Positions 20,935 through 32,800 of a stretch of 64,000 bases of DNA are shown one piece after another. The position numbers and the translations under genes were made by a program. The notes under the pieces are model-generated. The model saw nothing but the letters and a program-made list of their open reading frames with translations, was not told the DNA's origin and did no database searches. The stretch lies in contig JABMCL010002216.1 of the NCBI GenBank assembly GCA_018857735.1, positions 1,081,001 to 1,145,000 on the forward strand. Direction: 5' to 3'. Numbering within the stretch: the first letter of the stretch is position 1; the number at the start of each line of letters is the position of its first letter. This stretch comes from Alviniconcha marisindica. Lineage: Eukaryota > Mollusca > Gastropoda > Provannidae.

Positions 20935-21090
20935 TCATAGTTCAGGAGCTGTGTGAGAGTCGAGGTGGCCGTCCTGGGCTGTCCGTCCTAACGAGTCTTC
21001 TGGTTTCCGTGGACGTAAAGCTGTACTGGTCTCAGCTTGTCCCTGTCAACCGACATCCGAGGGCATTAAGCAACACTACCTACCTACCGG
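20935..21090 (+). mobile_element. Family R retroposon, two-module form (156 bp)
   Basis: Eight-bp direct repeats CACCGAGC flank it (20927-20934 and 21091-21098). It starts AGTTCAGGAGCTGTGTGAGA and carries GTGGACGTAAAGCTGTACTG. The second module, CAGCTTGTCCCTGTCAACCG, ends GGGCATTAAGCAACACTACC with a (TACC)n tail. Compared with the 182-bp copy it lacks about 20 bp between the modules (the GCCGAAGCATGG segment). Confidence 0.8.
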
Positions 21091-21334
21091 CACCGAGCAG
21101 GCGGTCTCGCTGTCTTCATGACCCGACACTGACACAACAGCCGAGAGAAAGGGGCGGGGGATGTTTCCAGCTCGGCACGGGGCGGAAGTCAGACCGGGCC
21201 GGATGACAATCAGCAGCCATCACCCCACGTCACGTCCACACAAACACCGAAACAGCTCTCGCTCACTCCGGCCACTGCAAACCCGCGGTCCGAGCTGGTC
21301 GCAACAATCGCGCTGCACAGCCATCCACCACCAC

Positions 21335-21503
21335 CATCCAGTCCGTCGATCGGGGGGTGATGGGGGAGGGAGGAGGGGCAGCAGGAGGAGGAGGAGGAGG
21401 AGGAGGAGGAAGAACACATGACAGGGGAAAAAAACTCAAAACAGCCACCACAGCAGCCCGTGACCGAGAAAGAAAATGAGAAAAAGAAGAAGAAGAAAAA
21501 AGT

Positions 21504-21543
<40 letters not shown>

Positions 21544-21760
21544 GACAGTAAGACGGACCAGAATTAGCAAGTGTAAAGAGCACCCTTCCGAAAGGTTTGT
21601 GTGCTCCAGCCTATAATCAAGATGGCGATGCCGCTGCATGGAAGGGTGTCTCTTGCGTCAGTTGGGGAGGGGGGGGGGGGGGGGGGGGGAGGAGGAGAGA
21701 TGAGAGATGAGATGTGCTTGGGGGGGGGGGTGGGGGGGGGGGCAGTGACACTAAGAGCCA
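21335..21760. repeat. G-rich cluster with G38 homopolymer
   Basis: A (GGA)n tract (about 21360-21412) is followed by an uninterrupted G run at 21505-21542 (38 bases) and further G runs at about 21667-21690 and 21720-21742. The plus strand could form G-quadruplexes, the minus strand i-motifs. Homopolymer lengths in assemblies are uncertain. Confidence 0.9.
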
Positions 21761-22007
21761 CATACTGGTCCATTTGCGGCTGTGTCAATTGCGGTGGCGG
21801 CGCTGGTGCTGGTGGTGGGGGCGCCGTGTGGCAGCGATTGATTGATGACTTTCATGTCGTCGTCGCTGTACCTTGACTGACCGCCGGATTACACGCTGGC
21901 TGGCCGCACGCCAAATAAAAGCCGACTGCATCAAGATCCACTGTCACTGCGGCAAGTGCAACCCCCTCTCCCTCCAGGATAATCCCACCACGGCCTCTCG
22001 TCTAACA

Positions 22008-22085
22008 GACAGACAGACAGACAGACAGAACAGACACACACACACACACACACACACACACGCCCGCACGCACGCACACGTACGC
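22008..22085. repeat. (CAGA)n-(CA)n microsatellite
   Basis: About six CAGA units grade into CA and then CGCACG units. Confidence 0.93.
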
Positions 22086-22660
22086 ACACCGGCAAAAGCA
22101 CAGGCCTCCATCACTCGCCATAAAAGCTCTGGGTCAGTCGCAGTATATTTTCTTTTCTCCATATTTTTCCTTCTTCTTCACGTCATGTGCTCAACCCAGA
22201 CTGGTGACCTACCCTTCCAGTTCACACCTCTAGCTGCTTCCGACTGCGTTTTAAACTTGCCCCTTGTGTTAACTCGTGTTAACTTAACACGGTTTCGTGG
22301 CAAACGCAGCGAGAGATCAACTTCCACCGCAGCGCTCCTATCTTTCCTAGCAGTGCAAATCAGTGTGATCAGCAATGTCCACCAACCGACGAAAATCCCC
22401 AAACGACGCAGTCAGCAAAAACCATGCGGAAGTGAAACCGAAGGTCACGAGACGGAAGCAGCCTCTCCAGTGACACCGCAATCCTGGTTTAGCCGATGTA
22501 CACAGGTCGTGAAAAAGGAGTTGCTTGCTCTCCCCACCGAGACCAGTCCAGCTTAGTTCCAGAAGAGACTTCCCTAATGCAGTGCCAGACTCCGCGTGGC
22601 ACGAGCTTTTCGGGCTTCCGGTCACGCGCTGGCGTGGGGAGACAACCGAGATGAAGCAAA
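22086..22660. other. Unassigned DNA
   Basis: Non-repetitive. A 227-codon frame (21873-22556) passes through the preceding microsatellite. A 159-codon minus frame overlaps it. Neither shows a recognisable domain. Confidence 0.3.
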
Positions 22661-22897
22661 GGGCTTTCTGTGCGCTGACTCGTACAGATGGAAACGATGG
22701 AAACGTAGGAAACCCAAATGGAACGGAGAGGGCCACGAAGAAGACGATGATGGCAGATCCGTATCTGACTGGCCGGTAGTCACAGACCGGGCTTTTTGTG
22801 CACTTATAGATCTGGGTGGGAAACAAATGGAACGGGCAGAGCCACGAAGATGACGATGGCAGATCTAATAGTCTGACTGGACGGTAGTCACAGACCC
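22661..22897. repeat. Two-copy direct repeat, 128-bp spacing
   Basis: GGGCTTTCTGTGC (22661) and GGGCTTTTTGTGC (22789) start two copies. Both continue through AAATGGAACGG, GCCACGAAGA-GACGATG, GGCAGATC and TAGTCACAGACC. The second copy is shorter by several indels. Confidence 0.85.
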
Positions 22898-23092
22898 CAT
22901 TCCATCTTTCTTTGTTTCACGCTGGCAGCGGCCAAGTCCCGACCAGTGGAATCAGTCCGGCAGCGGCCCACGCCGGAGCAATTAATGATCTCATTGATCA
23001 GCCGTGGATAGATATAAAGATACTCGGGTGAATCCCGCCTACTGCTTCAAACACCGAATCCAATTAATTATTTTCCTGCTGAGTCTGGACTC

Positions 23093-23095
<3 letters not shown>

Positions 23096-23148
<53 letters not shown>
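23096..23148. repeat. C homopolymer (C53)
   Basis: Fifty-three uninterrupted C, the longest homopolymer in the window. Exact length may be unreliable. Confidence 0.9.
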
Positions 23149-23151
<3 letters not shown>

Positions 23152-23925
23152 TTTCGGTTATGAGTATGACAAAGTAGGTTTCCTCAGACCCGAGGCTGGT
23201 TCCCCGCGGAAAGCCGGCCCGCTTCTTTTATGCCAGCCAACAGTAAACAGGAACTCCAGTCGCCGACTTTTCTCAATCGATATCCTTCTCCACAAAGAAC
23301 ACGCGCTGTCAGCGGAACATGATGATCCAGTAAATTACCGTAATGCCATAACGACGATAACAACAACCGCGATGCAAAACCCCCGGCTGATGTTGAAGAA
23401 AATGGAACTCGGACTGTCACAATAGAAATCCTGCAGCATCCGTAAGGAGGGGTAGTGGGGAAGGAGGTGGTGGGTGGCTGGGTGGGGGGGGTGGGGGGGG
23501 GGGGTACACCGTTGCTGCTTGTGCTGCAATACCCGTCTGAACGAGGGATAAATTCTTCACCGGCAGGAAGATTGATCGGCGGTGGTACTACTTGGCCGGC
23601 CAATCTCTGGACGTCGCTGTCTCTTTCTTGCACCACAGTTACCACACTTCTTTCAGTACGGACTGACCAGTGCCGCGCACACACGAACTGAGCGATGGCA
23701 CTAGTAGTCCGTGAGTGTCGGCCCTAAGCCGAACTACTGAGACAAAAAGCTCTGCATGACCGTTATGGTGGACCCCCTTCCCCTTGAGAGCTCACCCGGC
23801 CTTTCGATCGGCCCCCCCGAGCAACAGGGCTTTTCAAATATTAATCGGCGTGCAGTGGCAATGCAGTCCATCCGGGCCGTCATCGTTGTTCCGCCTCAGC
23901 CTCCCTGGGCACGGGTCCTCAGAGA

Positions 23926-23927
<2 letters not shown>
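23149..23927. other. Unassigned DNA
   Basis: Mixed sequence with a G-rich patch at about 23480-23504. No gene recognised. Confidence 0.35.

Positions 23928-24006
<79 letters not shown>
23928..24006. repeat. (CT)n-(CA)n microsatellite
   Basis: About 12 CT units join about 27 CA units without a spacer. Confidence 0.97.
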
Positions 24007-24008
<2 letters not shown>

Positions 24009-24275
24009 GAGTCACGCGCGCACACGCACACTTTCGCAGCTGCAGATCCATTACCCGAGCACGCAAGGGGCCGTCAGAAACAATACAACGGCGAGTAAGT
24101 TCACTTGCGAGTTGCACTGTTTCACGTCGCATTGTTTCACAGTCAGCAGTAGCGGGCAGTCAGTCTTGATGCACGTACACACCGTGCCGTCACGGGAGGA
24201 CGGAAGAGACGATTCCGCTCTGGCAGTATATATTAGCCTAAATAAAACCATTGTAGGAAAGATCACAAAGCCAGC

Positions 24276-24452
24276 AGAGTTCAGGAGCTGTGTGAAAGTC
24301 GAGGTGGCCGTCCTGGGCTTTCCGCCCTAATGAGCCTTACGGTTTCTGTGGATGTAAAGCAACACTGAACCATGCTTAGGCATTGGTCACAGTTTGTTCC
24401 TAATATGTCAACCGACACCCGAGGACATGAAGCTCTACATCATCATCATCCC
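24276..24452 (+). mobile_element. Family R retroposon, two-module form (177 bp)
   Basis: Eight-bp direct repeats AAGCCAGC flank it (24268-24275 and 24453-24460). The head AGTTCAGGAGCTGTGTGAAA leads to CTTACGGTTTCTGTGG and ATGTAAAGCAACACTGAACC. The second module (CATTGGTCACAGTTTGTTCC, then CCGAGGACATGAAGC) has a CATCATCATC tail. Confidence 0.83.
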
Positions 24453-24460
24453 AAGCCAGC

Positions 24461-25489
24461 CGTGCCGACAGTGCGAGTCCGGCATCGAGCCGGCTTGGAC
24501 ACTCACACTGTGTGGCTGCCGGACTCGAAACGGCAGACCAGGGACGCTACACTATTCTGCACTTGCTGTAGAATCTCTGAGCAGACAGACAGACAGAGGG
24601 AGCGAGCAGGCAAGCTTTCATCTGACGGTCGCGGGTCACACACAAACACACACCACGCCACGCCACGCTGCCATTCTCTCCCTCCCTCCCTCCCGGAAGA
24701 ACGGCGAAAAAAACAACAACAACCCACACACAACTAGCGTGTCAACGAGTCACCCTGCTCCTCTGTCCCGATTTTGCTCACTTTCAATTATTTCCCCCCA
24801 CACGCCAGCTTGCAGTGAATGGAGTTTGCGGCTAGATACAGCGCCGACGCTCCACCTCGACTCACGCACACACCACGGAGAGAGAGAACAGCAACGCCTG
24901 CACAGACGCTCGACGGTGAAATGTTGACACAAGAGGCCAGACCAGCTCGGCCCATCACTGCGGTAATATGGCCCAGGAATTGCCAATAGAGCCTGGTCTC
25001 GTCCAACTCATTTATAAATCTTCCGCATGCGATTACCATAAAGGATCCTGCAGGAAGTTTTAAAAAAAAAAAAAAAAAAATTGCGTACGAGTTTCTTTTT
25101 CAAGCTACGTTAAATGTCAGCATGTAAAAACACGGTACATATTTTAGGCTCGTCACTGCGGTCTCGTACAGAAAAGAACATAATTATAAACAATCTTTTT
25201 GTCTAAAATCCACGTCTAAATGGGAAAAGATTCCACTACCAAAGCCGCAAAAAGACCGTCTGGGTCGCTTTGCAAACCATATACAAACAAGTCTCCGAAT
25301 TATTCTCAAGAAAAAGACAAGAAAAGAAAAAAAGAAAAAAAGGAAGAAGAAGAAAGCTGTGTTTTAAAGGAGCTGACGTAATACCCACTGCTGGGTGCTT
25401 TGACAACTCGACGACAGGAAAGAAATGACATTCACAGGCAAAGGAAAATCTCCAAAACAAATCTGTTAGCACCGCGTTCTCTTCGTTCT
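24461..25489. other. Unassigned DNA
   Basis: Non-repetitive apart from an A run (about 25062-25080). Frames at 24394-24927 are composition artefacts. Nothing recognised. Confidence 0.35.
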
Positions 25490-25805
25490 CTATTGCGAAC
25501 ACGAAGCATGGTCACCTACATCAGTACTGACACACTGAAAGTCGCACAAGAAATCTCCCAACGCAACATTCTATAATAATATTGTTCTCTCTTCCCGACA
25601 CGAAGCATAGCCACCTCCATCAGCACCAACACACTGAAAGTCGCCACAAAAAACTCTCCAAATGCAGCATTCTATAATAATACTGTTCTCTCTTGCCAAC
25701 ACGAAGCACAGTCACCTCCATCAGTACCGACACACTGAAAGTCGCCACAAGAACTCTCCTAACGCAACAGTCTGTAATAATATTGGTCTCTCTTGCTAAC
25801 ACAAC
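25490..25805. repeat. ~100-bp tandem repeat, three units
   Basis: ACGAAGCA occurs at 25501, 25600 and 25701. Each is followed by GTCACCTCCATCAGTAC-type sequence, ACACTGAAAGTCGC, TCTATAATAATA and TTCTCTCTTGC. Spacing is 99 and 101 bp, with scattered substitutions. Confidence 0.92.
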
Positions 25806-26239
25806 GAGTATAGCTGACCACCAGATAAGCTAACCACGAAGGAGGCGGGAAGGAAGGGGGTGGAGGAGGGGGGGGGGGGGGGGGGGGTACACTCAGACTC
25901 TAAGCGAGCTGCAGGGTGGTGCCCCCACCACAACACATCCTTCAGACGGCGGCCACGTGCACGTGCACAACACCCCCGCACTGACCACTCGCGCCCTCGC
26001 CATCAGCACGAGAGGCCGTCACGTCAGCACAACGGTCAGCGCAGCGACAAGCTGTTGGCCGTCGTCAGGGGCAGGTGCCAGCGACTACGACAGTACTGTA
26101 GGCGAAAGGAGGAAAAGAAACCCCGCTGCTGCTGCCGCCGCGTCCCCTTCTTGGCGAGGAAAATAATGACACAGCCGGAGGAGGCACAGTGAAGGCCTGT
26201 TGTGTAGGGAAGGAGGCAGGCCTCGATCGATAGCAGCCG
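25806..26239. other. Unassigned DNA with a G run
   Basis: A G homopolymer (about 25869-25887) is followed by CpG-containing mixed sequence. No gene recognised. Confidence 0.35.
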
Positions 26240-26925
26240 CCCCCTTCACCGGGCCACAGCCCCACGAAATCCACCATCGCTTCCACGTTTTAGACTTAGA
26301 CACTGACTGGGGTCACAGCCCCACGACATCCAGCATCGCTTCCACGTTTTAGACTTAGACACTGACTGGGGTCACAGCCCCACGACATCCACCATCGCTT
26401 CCACGTTTTAGACTTAGACACTGACTGGGGTCACAGCCCCACGACATCCACCATCGCTTCCACGTTTTAGACTTAAGACACTGACTGGGGTCTCGGACAT
26501 ACCAGCCGCCCTCTTCACCGGGCCACAGCCCCACGACATCCACCATCGCTTCCACGTTTTAGACTTAGACACTGACTGGGGTCACAGCCCCACGAAATCC
26601 ACCAGTACCATCGCTTCCACGTTTTAGACTTAGACAATGACTGGGGTCACAGCCCCACGACATCCACCATCGCTTCCACGTTTTAGACTTAGACAATGAC
26701 TGGGGTCACAGCCCCACGAAATCCACCAGTACCATCGCTTCCACGTTTAGACACTGACTGGGGTCTCAGCCCCACGAAATCCACCATCGCTTCCACGTTT
26801 AGACACTGACTGGGGTCTCAGCCCCACGAAATCCACCATCGCTTCCACGTTTAGACACTGACTGGGGTCTCAGCCCCACGAAATCCACCCTCGCTTCCAC
26901 GTTTTAGACACTGACTGGGGTCTCG
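26240..26925. repeat. 59-bp minisatellite, about 11-12 units
   Basis: The unit includes CACAGCCCCACGACATCCAC, CATCGCTTCCACGTTTTAGA and CTTAGACACTGACTGGGGT. Some units have an ACCAGT insertion. Later units lose TTTAGACTT and are shorter. One unit near 26490-26520 carries a longer insert shared with the left border (GCCGCCCTCTTCACCGGGCC). Confidence 0.94.
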
Positions 26926-27118
26926 GGCACGACCGTCGCCCGTTTCAGTTTGTTGGCAGCCATTTCCACCGCGGGAGAATACATTTGACACTATACGGGG
27001 TGTGTCGGAACAAAACTCCATAAAAACTGATCACGTTGTCATTTGCATATATGGCTGTGCGGTGGGCCCCTCTCCTCAATCCTTCTCCCTCATGCTCCAA
27101 CACGGTTCTGGTTCTTAT

Positions 27119-27142
27119 AGCCCCCCCCCCCCCCCCCCCCTC
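27119..27142. repeat. C homopolymer
   Basis: About 22 uninterrupted C bases, followed by pyrimidine-rich sequence to about 27182. Confidence 0.9.
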
Positions 27143-27408
27143 TTTCTCCCTCCACCCCCCATCCTCTCACTCTCTACACCCCTGTGACGTACTGGCTGAA
27201 AGGCGCTGTGGAGAAAGTGCCCCTTTGATTTCTGCCTTGCTGTTACTGATACTTCGACGTCGTTTTGTGCTACCAGTCATTCAGCTGCACGTCGACAGCC
27301 CCGAAAGCCGTACTCTGTTCCATGCCTGGAAGTATTTTTACCTCACGATTCGGCGATCTGATAACCAACTCCGTAGTACAAGTTGCCGGCGTATTATATT
27401 CGAGCAGG

Positions 27409-27469
27409 ATGACTATTCTGAACACGGACGGTTCGATGACCCGCAGCAAGCGTAATTATCATATCACAG
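27409..27469 (+). CDS. Weak candidate coding exon
   Basis: ATG 27409 with A at -3 opens MTILNTDGSMTRSKRNYHIT plus one base, ending CACAG before a GTAAGT donor (27470-27475). The same frame is open upstream to about 27265, so the exon could be longer. No family recognised. The family M element at 27547 would lie just inside the intron. Confidence 0.2.
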
Positions 27470-27487
27470 GTAAGTCGATGTTTAGCG

Positions 27488-27965
27488 TGAAGTTGACTGT
27501 GTCCGGAGAGTCCGTAAGGACTGTTAGGGACGGGGGGCCCAGGACGCACACTCCGAACATCGCTTTCCGGCACCCTCCTCCAAACTCTGCCAGAAAAGTT
27601 TGGGTGTGGAAGCAACCTAGCGCCCAAGCACGCACGTAAACATGAGGGACATCCACTCCGGGTAAAAAAAAAAAAGAAAAAAAAAAGAGTTCCGCCTCAA
27701 TTCAAACGAATTTGGTTTTATTTGAGCTGGCGTAAGCAACAAGGTCAGTTCTAAAACAAACGTCTGATATAATCTGAGTTGTTTGTAGCAAACTTACTAC
27801 TGTTTGAGAACCAACAAAAAACTGCTCGTTAGCTGACAGTTTCTGGACCCTATGGCGTAACTAAATACGGCAGTGGTTGAAGGAAGGATGTCGTAAACCA
27901 GTGCTTGGAGTTTGCCCAGGACGGCCACCTCGAGTCTGACACAGCTCCTGAGCTCCGGCCCTGTA
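27488..27965 (-). mobile_element. Family R copy split by a family M insertion
   Basis: The left part (about 27488-27546) is the reverse complement of the 3' half of family R, including GTCCGTAAGGACTGTTAGGG. The right part (27915-27965) is the reverse complement of its 5' half, including CCAGGACGGCCACCTCGAG and CACAGCTCCTGAGCTC. The 9-bp CCCAGGACG is duplicated on both sides of the insert, so removing the insert and one duplicate restores an ordinary family R layout. Confidence 0.8.
27547..27914. mobile_element. Family M inverted-repeat element, copy 2 (368 bp)
   Basis: Starts CACACTCCGAACATCGCTTT and ends with the reverse complement of CAAACTCCAAGCACTGGTTT. A perfect 9-bp duplication CCCAGGACG flanks it (27538-27546 and 27915-27923). 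It shares most of its interior with copy 1, including GAAGCAACCTAGCGCCCAAGC, an A-rich tract and CTGCTCGTTAGCTGACAGTT. It lacks about 80 bp found near the left end of copy 1 and has no coding capacity. Confidence 0.88.
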
Positions 27966-28880
27966 CCGGATGAGTTGAGAGCCGGAAAGCTGAAATAAAA
28001 CGGCGAAATTGTAAAGGTGTCAAGCAAACTAGCTTGACACTTCTGTTCTTGTGCATACACCAGTAATTCTTTGAGCACTTCACCATTCCCTTTCTGAGAC
28101 CATTTTGCCACGCAAAGTGTTAAAGTGAAACTATTAAAGTTCATAAGATCGACGCTGCTTTTGTCGTTACTGTAAGAAGTGTTCCGTGAATTCCAGAACC
28201 CAGGCATTGATCAGATTCACAACAACACCCAGACACCATCGAGACACGTTTAACCAATTGGCGTTGACAATTCTGACGTCCATTACCGCCATCTTGATCC
28301 GGCTGGATCCTTCTGCGATTGTTTCCGATGTGCACTTCCATTCTAGCTAGCTATTCCGGATGAAACTGCAAATTCACAGCAAGGAATGGATCAAGTTGTT
28401 TTTGATTTTTTCGTTTTTCTTCATTCTTCATTCATATTTTTTTTTTTAAATCATACCATAGTGAACCACTTGCCGCCAATATCCACTAAGAACTGAAACA
28501 ATTTGACAAAAGAGACACAGCACTTGCCACGAAACAAGACGACGAACGAAACCGGTTCTGTCCCCTGCCCTTCTGCCCACAGACGGAGATCTCAGACGAC
28601 TGACTGCAGGCCGAAGGGTAGCTTGCTGCCCAAGACTCTCCCGGACCCACCAACGGTGCCCGGGCCATAAACCCAGTCCGTCCGCCCACTCCTCGTAACG
28701 GCAGCGAGGCCAGCACACACCGGGCTACGTAACTATATATCACCCTGTCTTTCCCATACATCACCGCCGCCATTGCCCACTCCAAGACCCGTAGTCATTA
28801 GCCTGTGGTGGGATATAACTCATTTCAATAGCTCCCATGATCTATAGTTATAGCTGTAGATAGAGATGCGTGAATGTAGT
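27966..28880. other. Unassigned DNA
   Basis: Contains a short perfect stem GTGTCAAGC/GCTTGACAC (about 28017-28040). Otherwise nothing recognised. Confidence 0.35.
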
Positions 28881-28911
28881 CTAAATCACACACACGCACA
28901 CACACACTCCC

Positions 28912-28944
<33 letters not shown>

Positions 28945-29005
28945 ACCCTCTCTCTCTCCCTCACACACACACTCTCTCTCTACACCTCTCTCTCTCTCTC
29001 TCTCT

Positions 29006-29053
<48 letters not shown>

Positions 29054-29071
29054 CTTTCTCTCTCTCTCTCT

Positions 29072-29127
<56 letters not shown>

Positions 29128-29244
29128 CCCCACACACACACACACTCTCCTCTCTCTCTCTCTCTCCACACACACACACACACACACACAAACACCCTAC
29201 CACCCCTCTCCTCTTCTCTCCACAGACACCACCACCACACCACA

Positions 29245-29285
<41 letters not shown>
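28881..29285. repeat. Compound (CA)n/(CT)n microsatellite, ~400 bp
   Basis: At least five alternations of CA and CT tracts with short interruptions (CACC, CCCC). All frames here are open only because dinucleotide repeats avoid stops. Confidence 0.97.
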
Positions 29286-29286
<1 letters not shown>

Positions 29287-29407
29287 TTTTTCATTCTTTT
29301 TCTCCTCTCCCTTAACTGTCTTGATTGCTTTCTAAAATGGTTTGGCGCCGCGCGTGTTCTCCAAAAGACGACCTCTGGCTGGTTCAAGGCTGCCGGCATT
29401 GGCAGCC

Positions 29408-29545
29408 GTGTATGAAGCTAGTTGAACAATTACTCTTGTCAGCCTTGGTAGCGGTTATGTATGCTTTTCATTAGCTGTGTATGAAGCTAGCTGAACAATC
29501 ATTCTTGTCAGTCTTGGTAGCGGTTATGTATGCTTTTCATTTTGC
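29408..29545. repeat. 69-bp tandem duplication
   Basis: GTGTATGAAGCTAG starts at 29408 and 29477. Both copies contain TTGTCAG-CTTGGTAGCGGT and TATGTATGCTTTTCATT, with about five substitutions between them. Confidence 0.93.
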
Positions 29546-30723
29546 GAGCAAACGGCACGCCCCAAGTGGTGTCCATCACACACCAACTACAGACCAGGGG
29601 CGTCCATCTGCGCTGGAAGACTTCCAGTGCCATTACCACTACAAATGAACATGCATGGCAATCCACAACGCTGAACGATTTTTAGTTAAGCTTAGAGCAG
29701 ATCATTCTTCCAAGCACTGGACAAGAAAACAACAGCCCAACCCCAAAAAGATAAGCTTCTCATATCTCATCGTTTTTAACCGTTTGACTGTTGTTTAAGT
29801 TTCGTTTTGTTGCTTGACAAAGGGGATTACCCCGAAAATTTGCAAATTGTCTGTCTGTGTCATAATAAATAAGCGTTCTTTTGAACGTGTTAGTTTGGAT
29901 CTTGTTTTAGAACGCTAGCAGTCATTTCTGTTTAGAAGATTTTTAAAGATTTTATATATATAAAAAATATATAAAAATATAAGGTTAGAGCCTAAAAGAT
30001 TGCAAACTTTGGTCACTTAAAATTATTTTCCCTTTAAGCAATTTTCGATCCACACTTTTAAGAATTCTGCCTAAAACGTTTAAAAATAAAAAATAAAAAA
30101 TGAGTGGCTCCTCTCTCGCTCTGATCTATAAAGAGTATTATGCATTCATGACCTATCACTAGTAACCAAGATGAATATTCATAGAGCTGTTCAGGGCACC
30201 CACGACACTGAAGTGACATTCTATCAATACAGACAGACCCGCCAAGAAACCCGTCTGTGTAGTATTCCGGGAACAATGGCAATGCCAGTTTCCACCAGTC
30301 TTGGCACAGAGGCTTCAGTGACCGCATTCTGTCGGACAGCATGACGTCACAACACTATGGACACGTCGCGGGATACTGCTCACACCACGTGAACAAACGC
30401 TGATAATAAGAACAACAGTTTATTTTATTTTATTGTAAAACAAACAATCAAACAAAAAACAGTCATCCAGTCAAGGTCTGTTTATTATGACTGGGGTCTT
30501 TCACAAGATTCAAAGTCTTACACATTGCCAAAGCCACCACGCTAACAAAGCGTGACTTTAAAACATCACGGGGATTTTGCACTACAAGCAAGATCCGAAA
30601 AGACTATACATGGCCCAAACCACAATAAATATTACTAACAAAGCGTGATTAATTTCAAGGTCCAAAAAACCGCAACCGCCAAGCCACCGCGCTAACAATG
30701 TCCGGTTACTTTCATCGAGTTAG
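29546..30723. other. Unassigned, AT-richer DNA
   Basis: Non-repetitive apart from weak repetition of AACAAAGCGTGA near 30545 and 30638 and GCCAAGCCACC-CGCTAACAA near 30528 and 30689. A minus-strand 94-codon frame (30058-30342) shows no recognisable domain. Confidence 0.35.
29814..29843 (+). mobile_element. Possible Penelope-type terminal hairpin motif
   Basis: TTGACAAAGGGGATTACCCC followed by GAAAA fits the pattern TGA-(G/A)AAGG...hairpin...CCGAAA that I associate with ends of Penelope-like retroelements. Only this short motif is seen and no coding remnant, so the assignment is weak. Confidence 0.2.
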
Positions 30724-30860
30724 AGGAAACCACCTCTGGTGGAGTTTATGTACCTTGTATTTACACGCATGCCAGGTGAGAGTTACCGTAGGCGACTCAG
30801 GTTTTCGTTGCTGTACTTGTGTTACGTATTTCGAGCGCTAATTAACTCCCTTGTGTGTGG
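30724..30860 (-). mobile_element. Dispersed repeat family Q, copy 1
   Basis: On the minus strand it reads GGGAGTTAATTAGCGCTCGA, then GCCTACGGTAACTCTCACC, ACAAGGTACATAAACTCCAC and CAGAGGTGG. The same order occurs at 48561-48712 and, interrupted, at 45091-45338. The family type is unknown. Confidence 0.75.
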
Positions 30861-32357
30861 ATTCTACTTTCGCCGAGGCTTTGCATAAATTGTTACTGAG
30901 CAAGACCTACTACGACTTCTTGTTCCCAACCATGTTTCACAACTAAACGAACTCTCTCGCCACGATGTGGCCGAATAGACTCCGCAAATTCTTGACAACA
31001 TAATGAAAATAATGACAGATTATTATTATTATTATAATATTTGTTTGATATGTACGATGGTAGTAGCAGGTTGGAAGTAGGCAACAACAAACGAGCCACA
31101 GCTGGATATTCCTCTTTTATTCTTCTTTTCTGATGGTATCTACGAGAAGCAGTTGGTATCGTCTCGCGCTCTCTCTACAGTCTTTTTGTCACGTCCAAAA
31201 TAATAACACGTAATACATACGTAAAATAATTATGACAACTAAATGACATCATATTCCTCCCCCACACCCAAAAGAAAAAAGAAGAAGCTAAGGACACTGA
31301 CAAAGTGACACACACAGCACAATAGTATAACACAAACACAATGTGCAGATGCACCCAGTTGCATCTATAATCACAATGTCGTCGAACGTGTTGTGTTTGG
31401 AGGGTAACTTTAGCACACAAGGCCGATTTGTTCAGACGTAACACAACAGTCCCCGAACCGGTGCAACCCCGAGCAAGCTATAGATTATTGACCGTGTACT
31501 TGTTAATCCATCTCGGTGATGACAGGCTGAAATGTCAGGCACACGGAGACAACGTTTACCCCCCAATCACAGTGGAGCCCTAGCAGTTTGCACGCTGTGT
31601 GTGTGTGTGTGTGTGTGTGTGTACACTGGTCAACAGGTCAACAGAACTGTTCGCCAAGCGCTGGGTGGTCGGTCACCTATTACCATTACTGCAGGTGCTG
31701 ACCGGCCTTGGGCAGCCTCACGTTTAGTAGCCTCAGGCGTGAATAATAGTAAACATTCCACATGTATGCATAAACCGGTTGGACTGGAGGATGGTCACTT
31801 GATAGCTATCTTTCGCGTCCAATCAACCTTGAAGGTCGTATATATAATTTATTAGGACGAAGCACATGCCATCATGATCAACTCGCAAATAAAAACCATC
31901 ATAAAACCACAAGTAAAACTGCTCAATGTGACCTGAATGATCCACAGACCATGAGATGAGACACACAGAGAGAGCGGGAGGGAGACAGAGAGGGTGGGAT
32001 GGCTGTGGATGGGGGGTCTGCCCCATGCCCATGAGGGAGACAGAGCGAGAGAAGGAAGGATGGTGGTGTGGCGGTGGTGGTGGTGGTGGTGGCAATGAAA
32101 GTGAAAGGTTGTCAACCGTTCACCTGCTGGACGGGAGCCAGAGACAGACAAGGGCAGGGTGACCTGCTGCTTTATGGCCAGTAGACACCAGAGGCTCCTT
32201 GCTCCACTGACACAAAAGGACCTGCCGTTGTAGCACACACTGTTCGTTACGCGCGGATATGGCGTGTTCCTGTAGCTATTATTGCACGCATGAATGGAGG
32301 AGAGAAGACCGGAATAAAACATAAAAACATTAATGCTGCACGAAAAAAGCTCTGTCT
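30861..32357. other. Unassigned DNA
   Basis: Contains a short (GT)n at about 31598-31622 and a (GGT)n patch near 32068-32092. No gene recognised. Confidence 0.35.
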
Positions 32358-32512
<155 letters not shown>

Positions 32513-32705
32513 CTGTAAGCGAGCATGCACGACAGAACGACAATCTGTAGCTGTCAAAGGAGATACATAATGGGCGTGAGCAAAATGGGCTCCAGGAAGG
32601 CCCCAGAATTAATAGGTCAGGCTAGGCGCTTTGAACTCCAGCCAAGGGATCAAACAGGAAGGTACACTGAGTGTCACTGGCAGTCACAGCATGCTACTTG
32701 CCGTT

Positions 32706-32710
32706 CACAC

Positions 32711-32746
<36 letters not shown>

Positions 32747-32800
32747 CTCACACACACACTACATCACACACACACGCACGCACACAAGCACGCACGCACG
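32706..32800. repeat. (CA)n microsatellite with interruptions
   Basis: CA tracts interrupted by TCT, CTACAT and GCACG. Confidence 0.95.

Noticed and set aside
21873..22556. 227-codon plus-strand frame
   Set aside because: It crosses the (CAGA)n(CA)n microsatellite, giving HTHTHT runs; the rest shows no recognisable domain.
28866..29399. Overlapping long frames on both strands
   Set aside because: CA/CT dinucleotide repeats contain no stops in most frames. These are artefacts.
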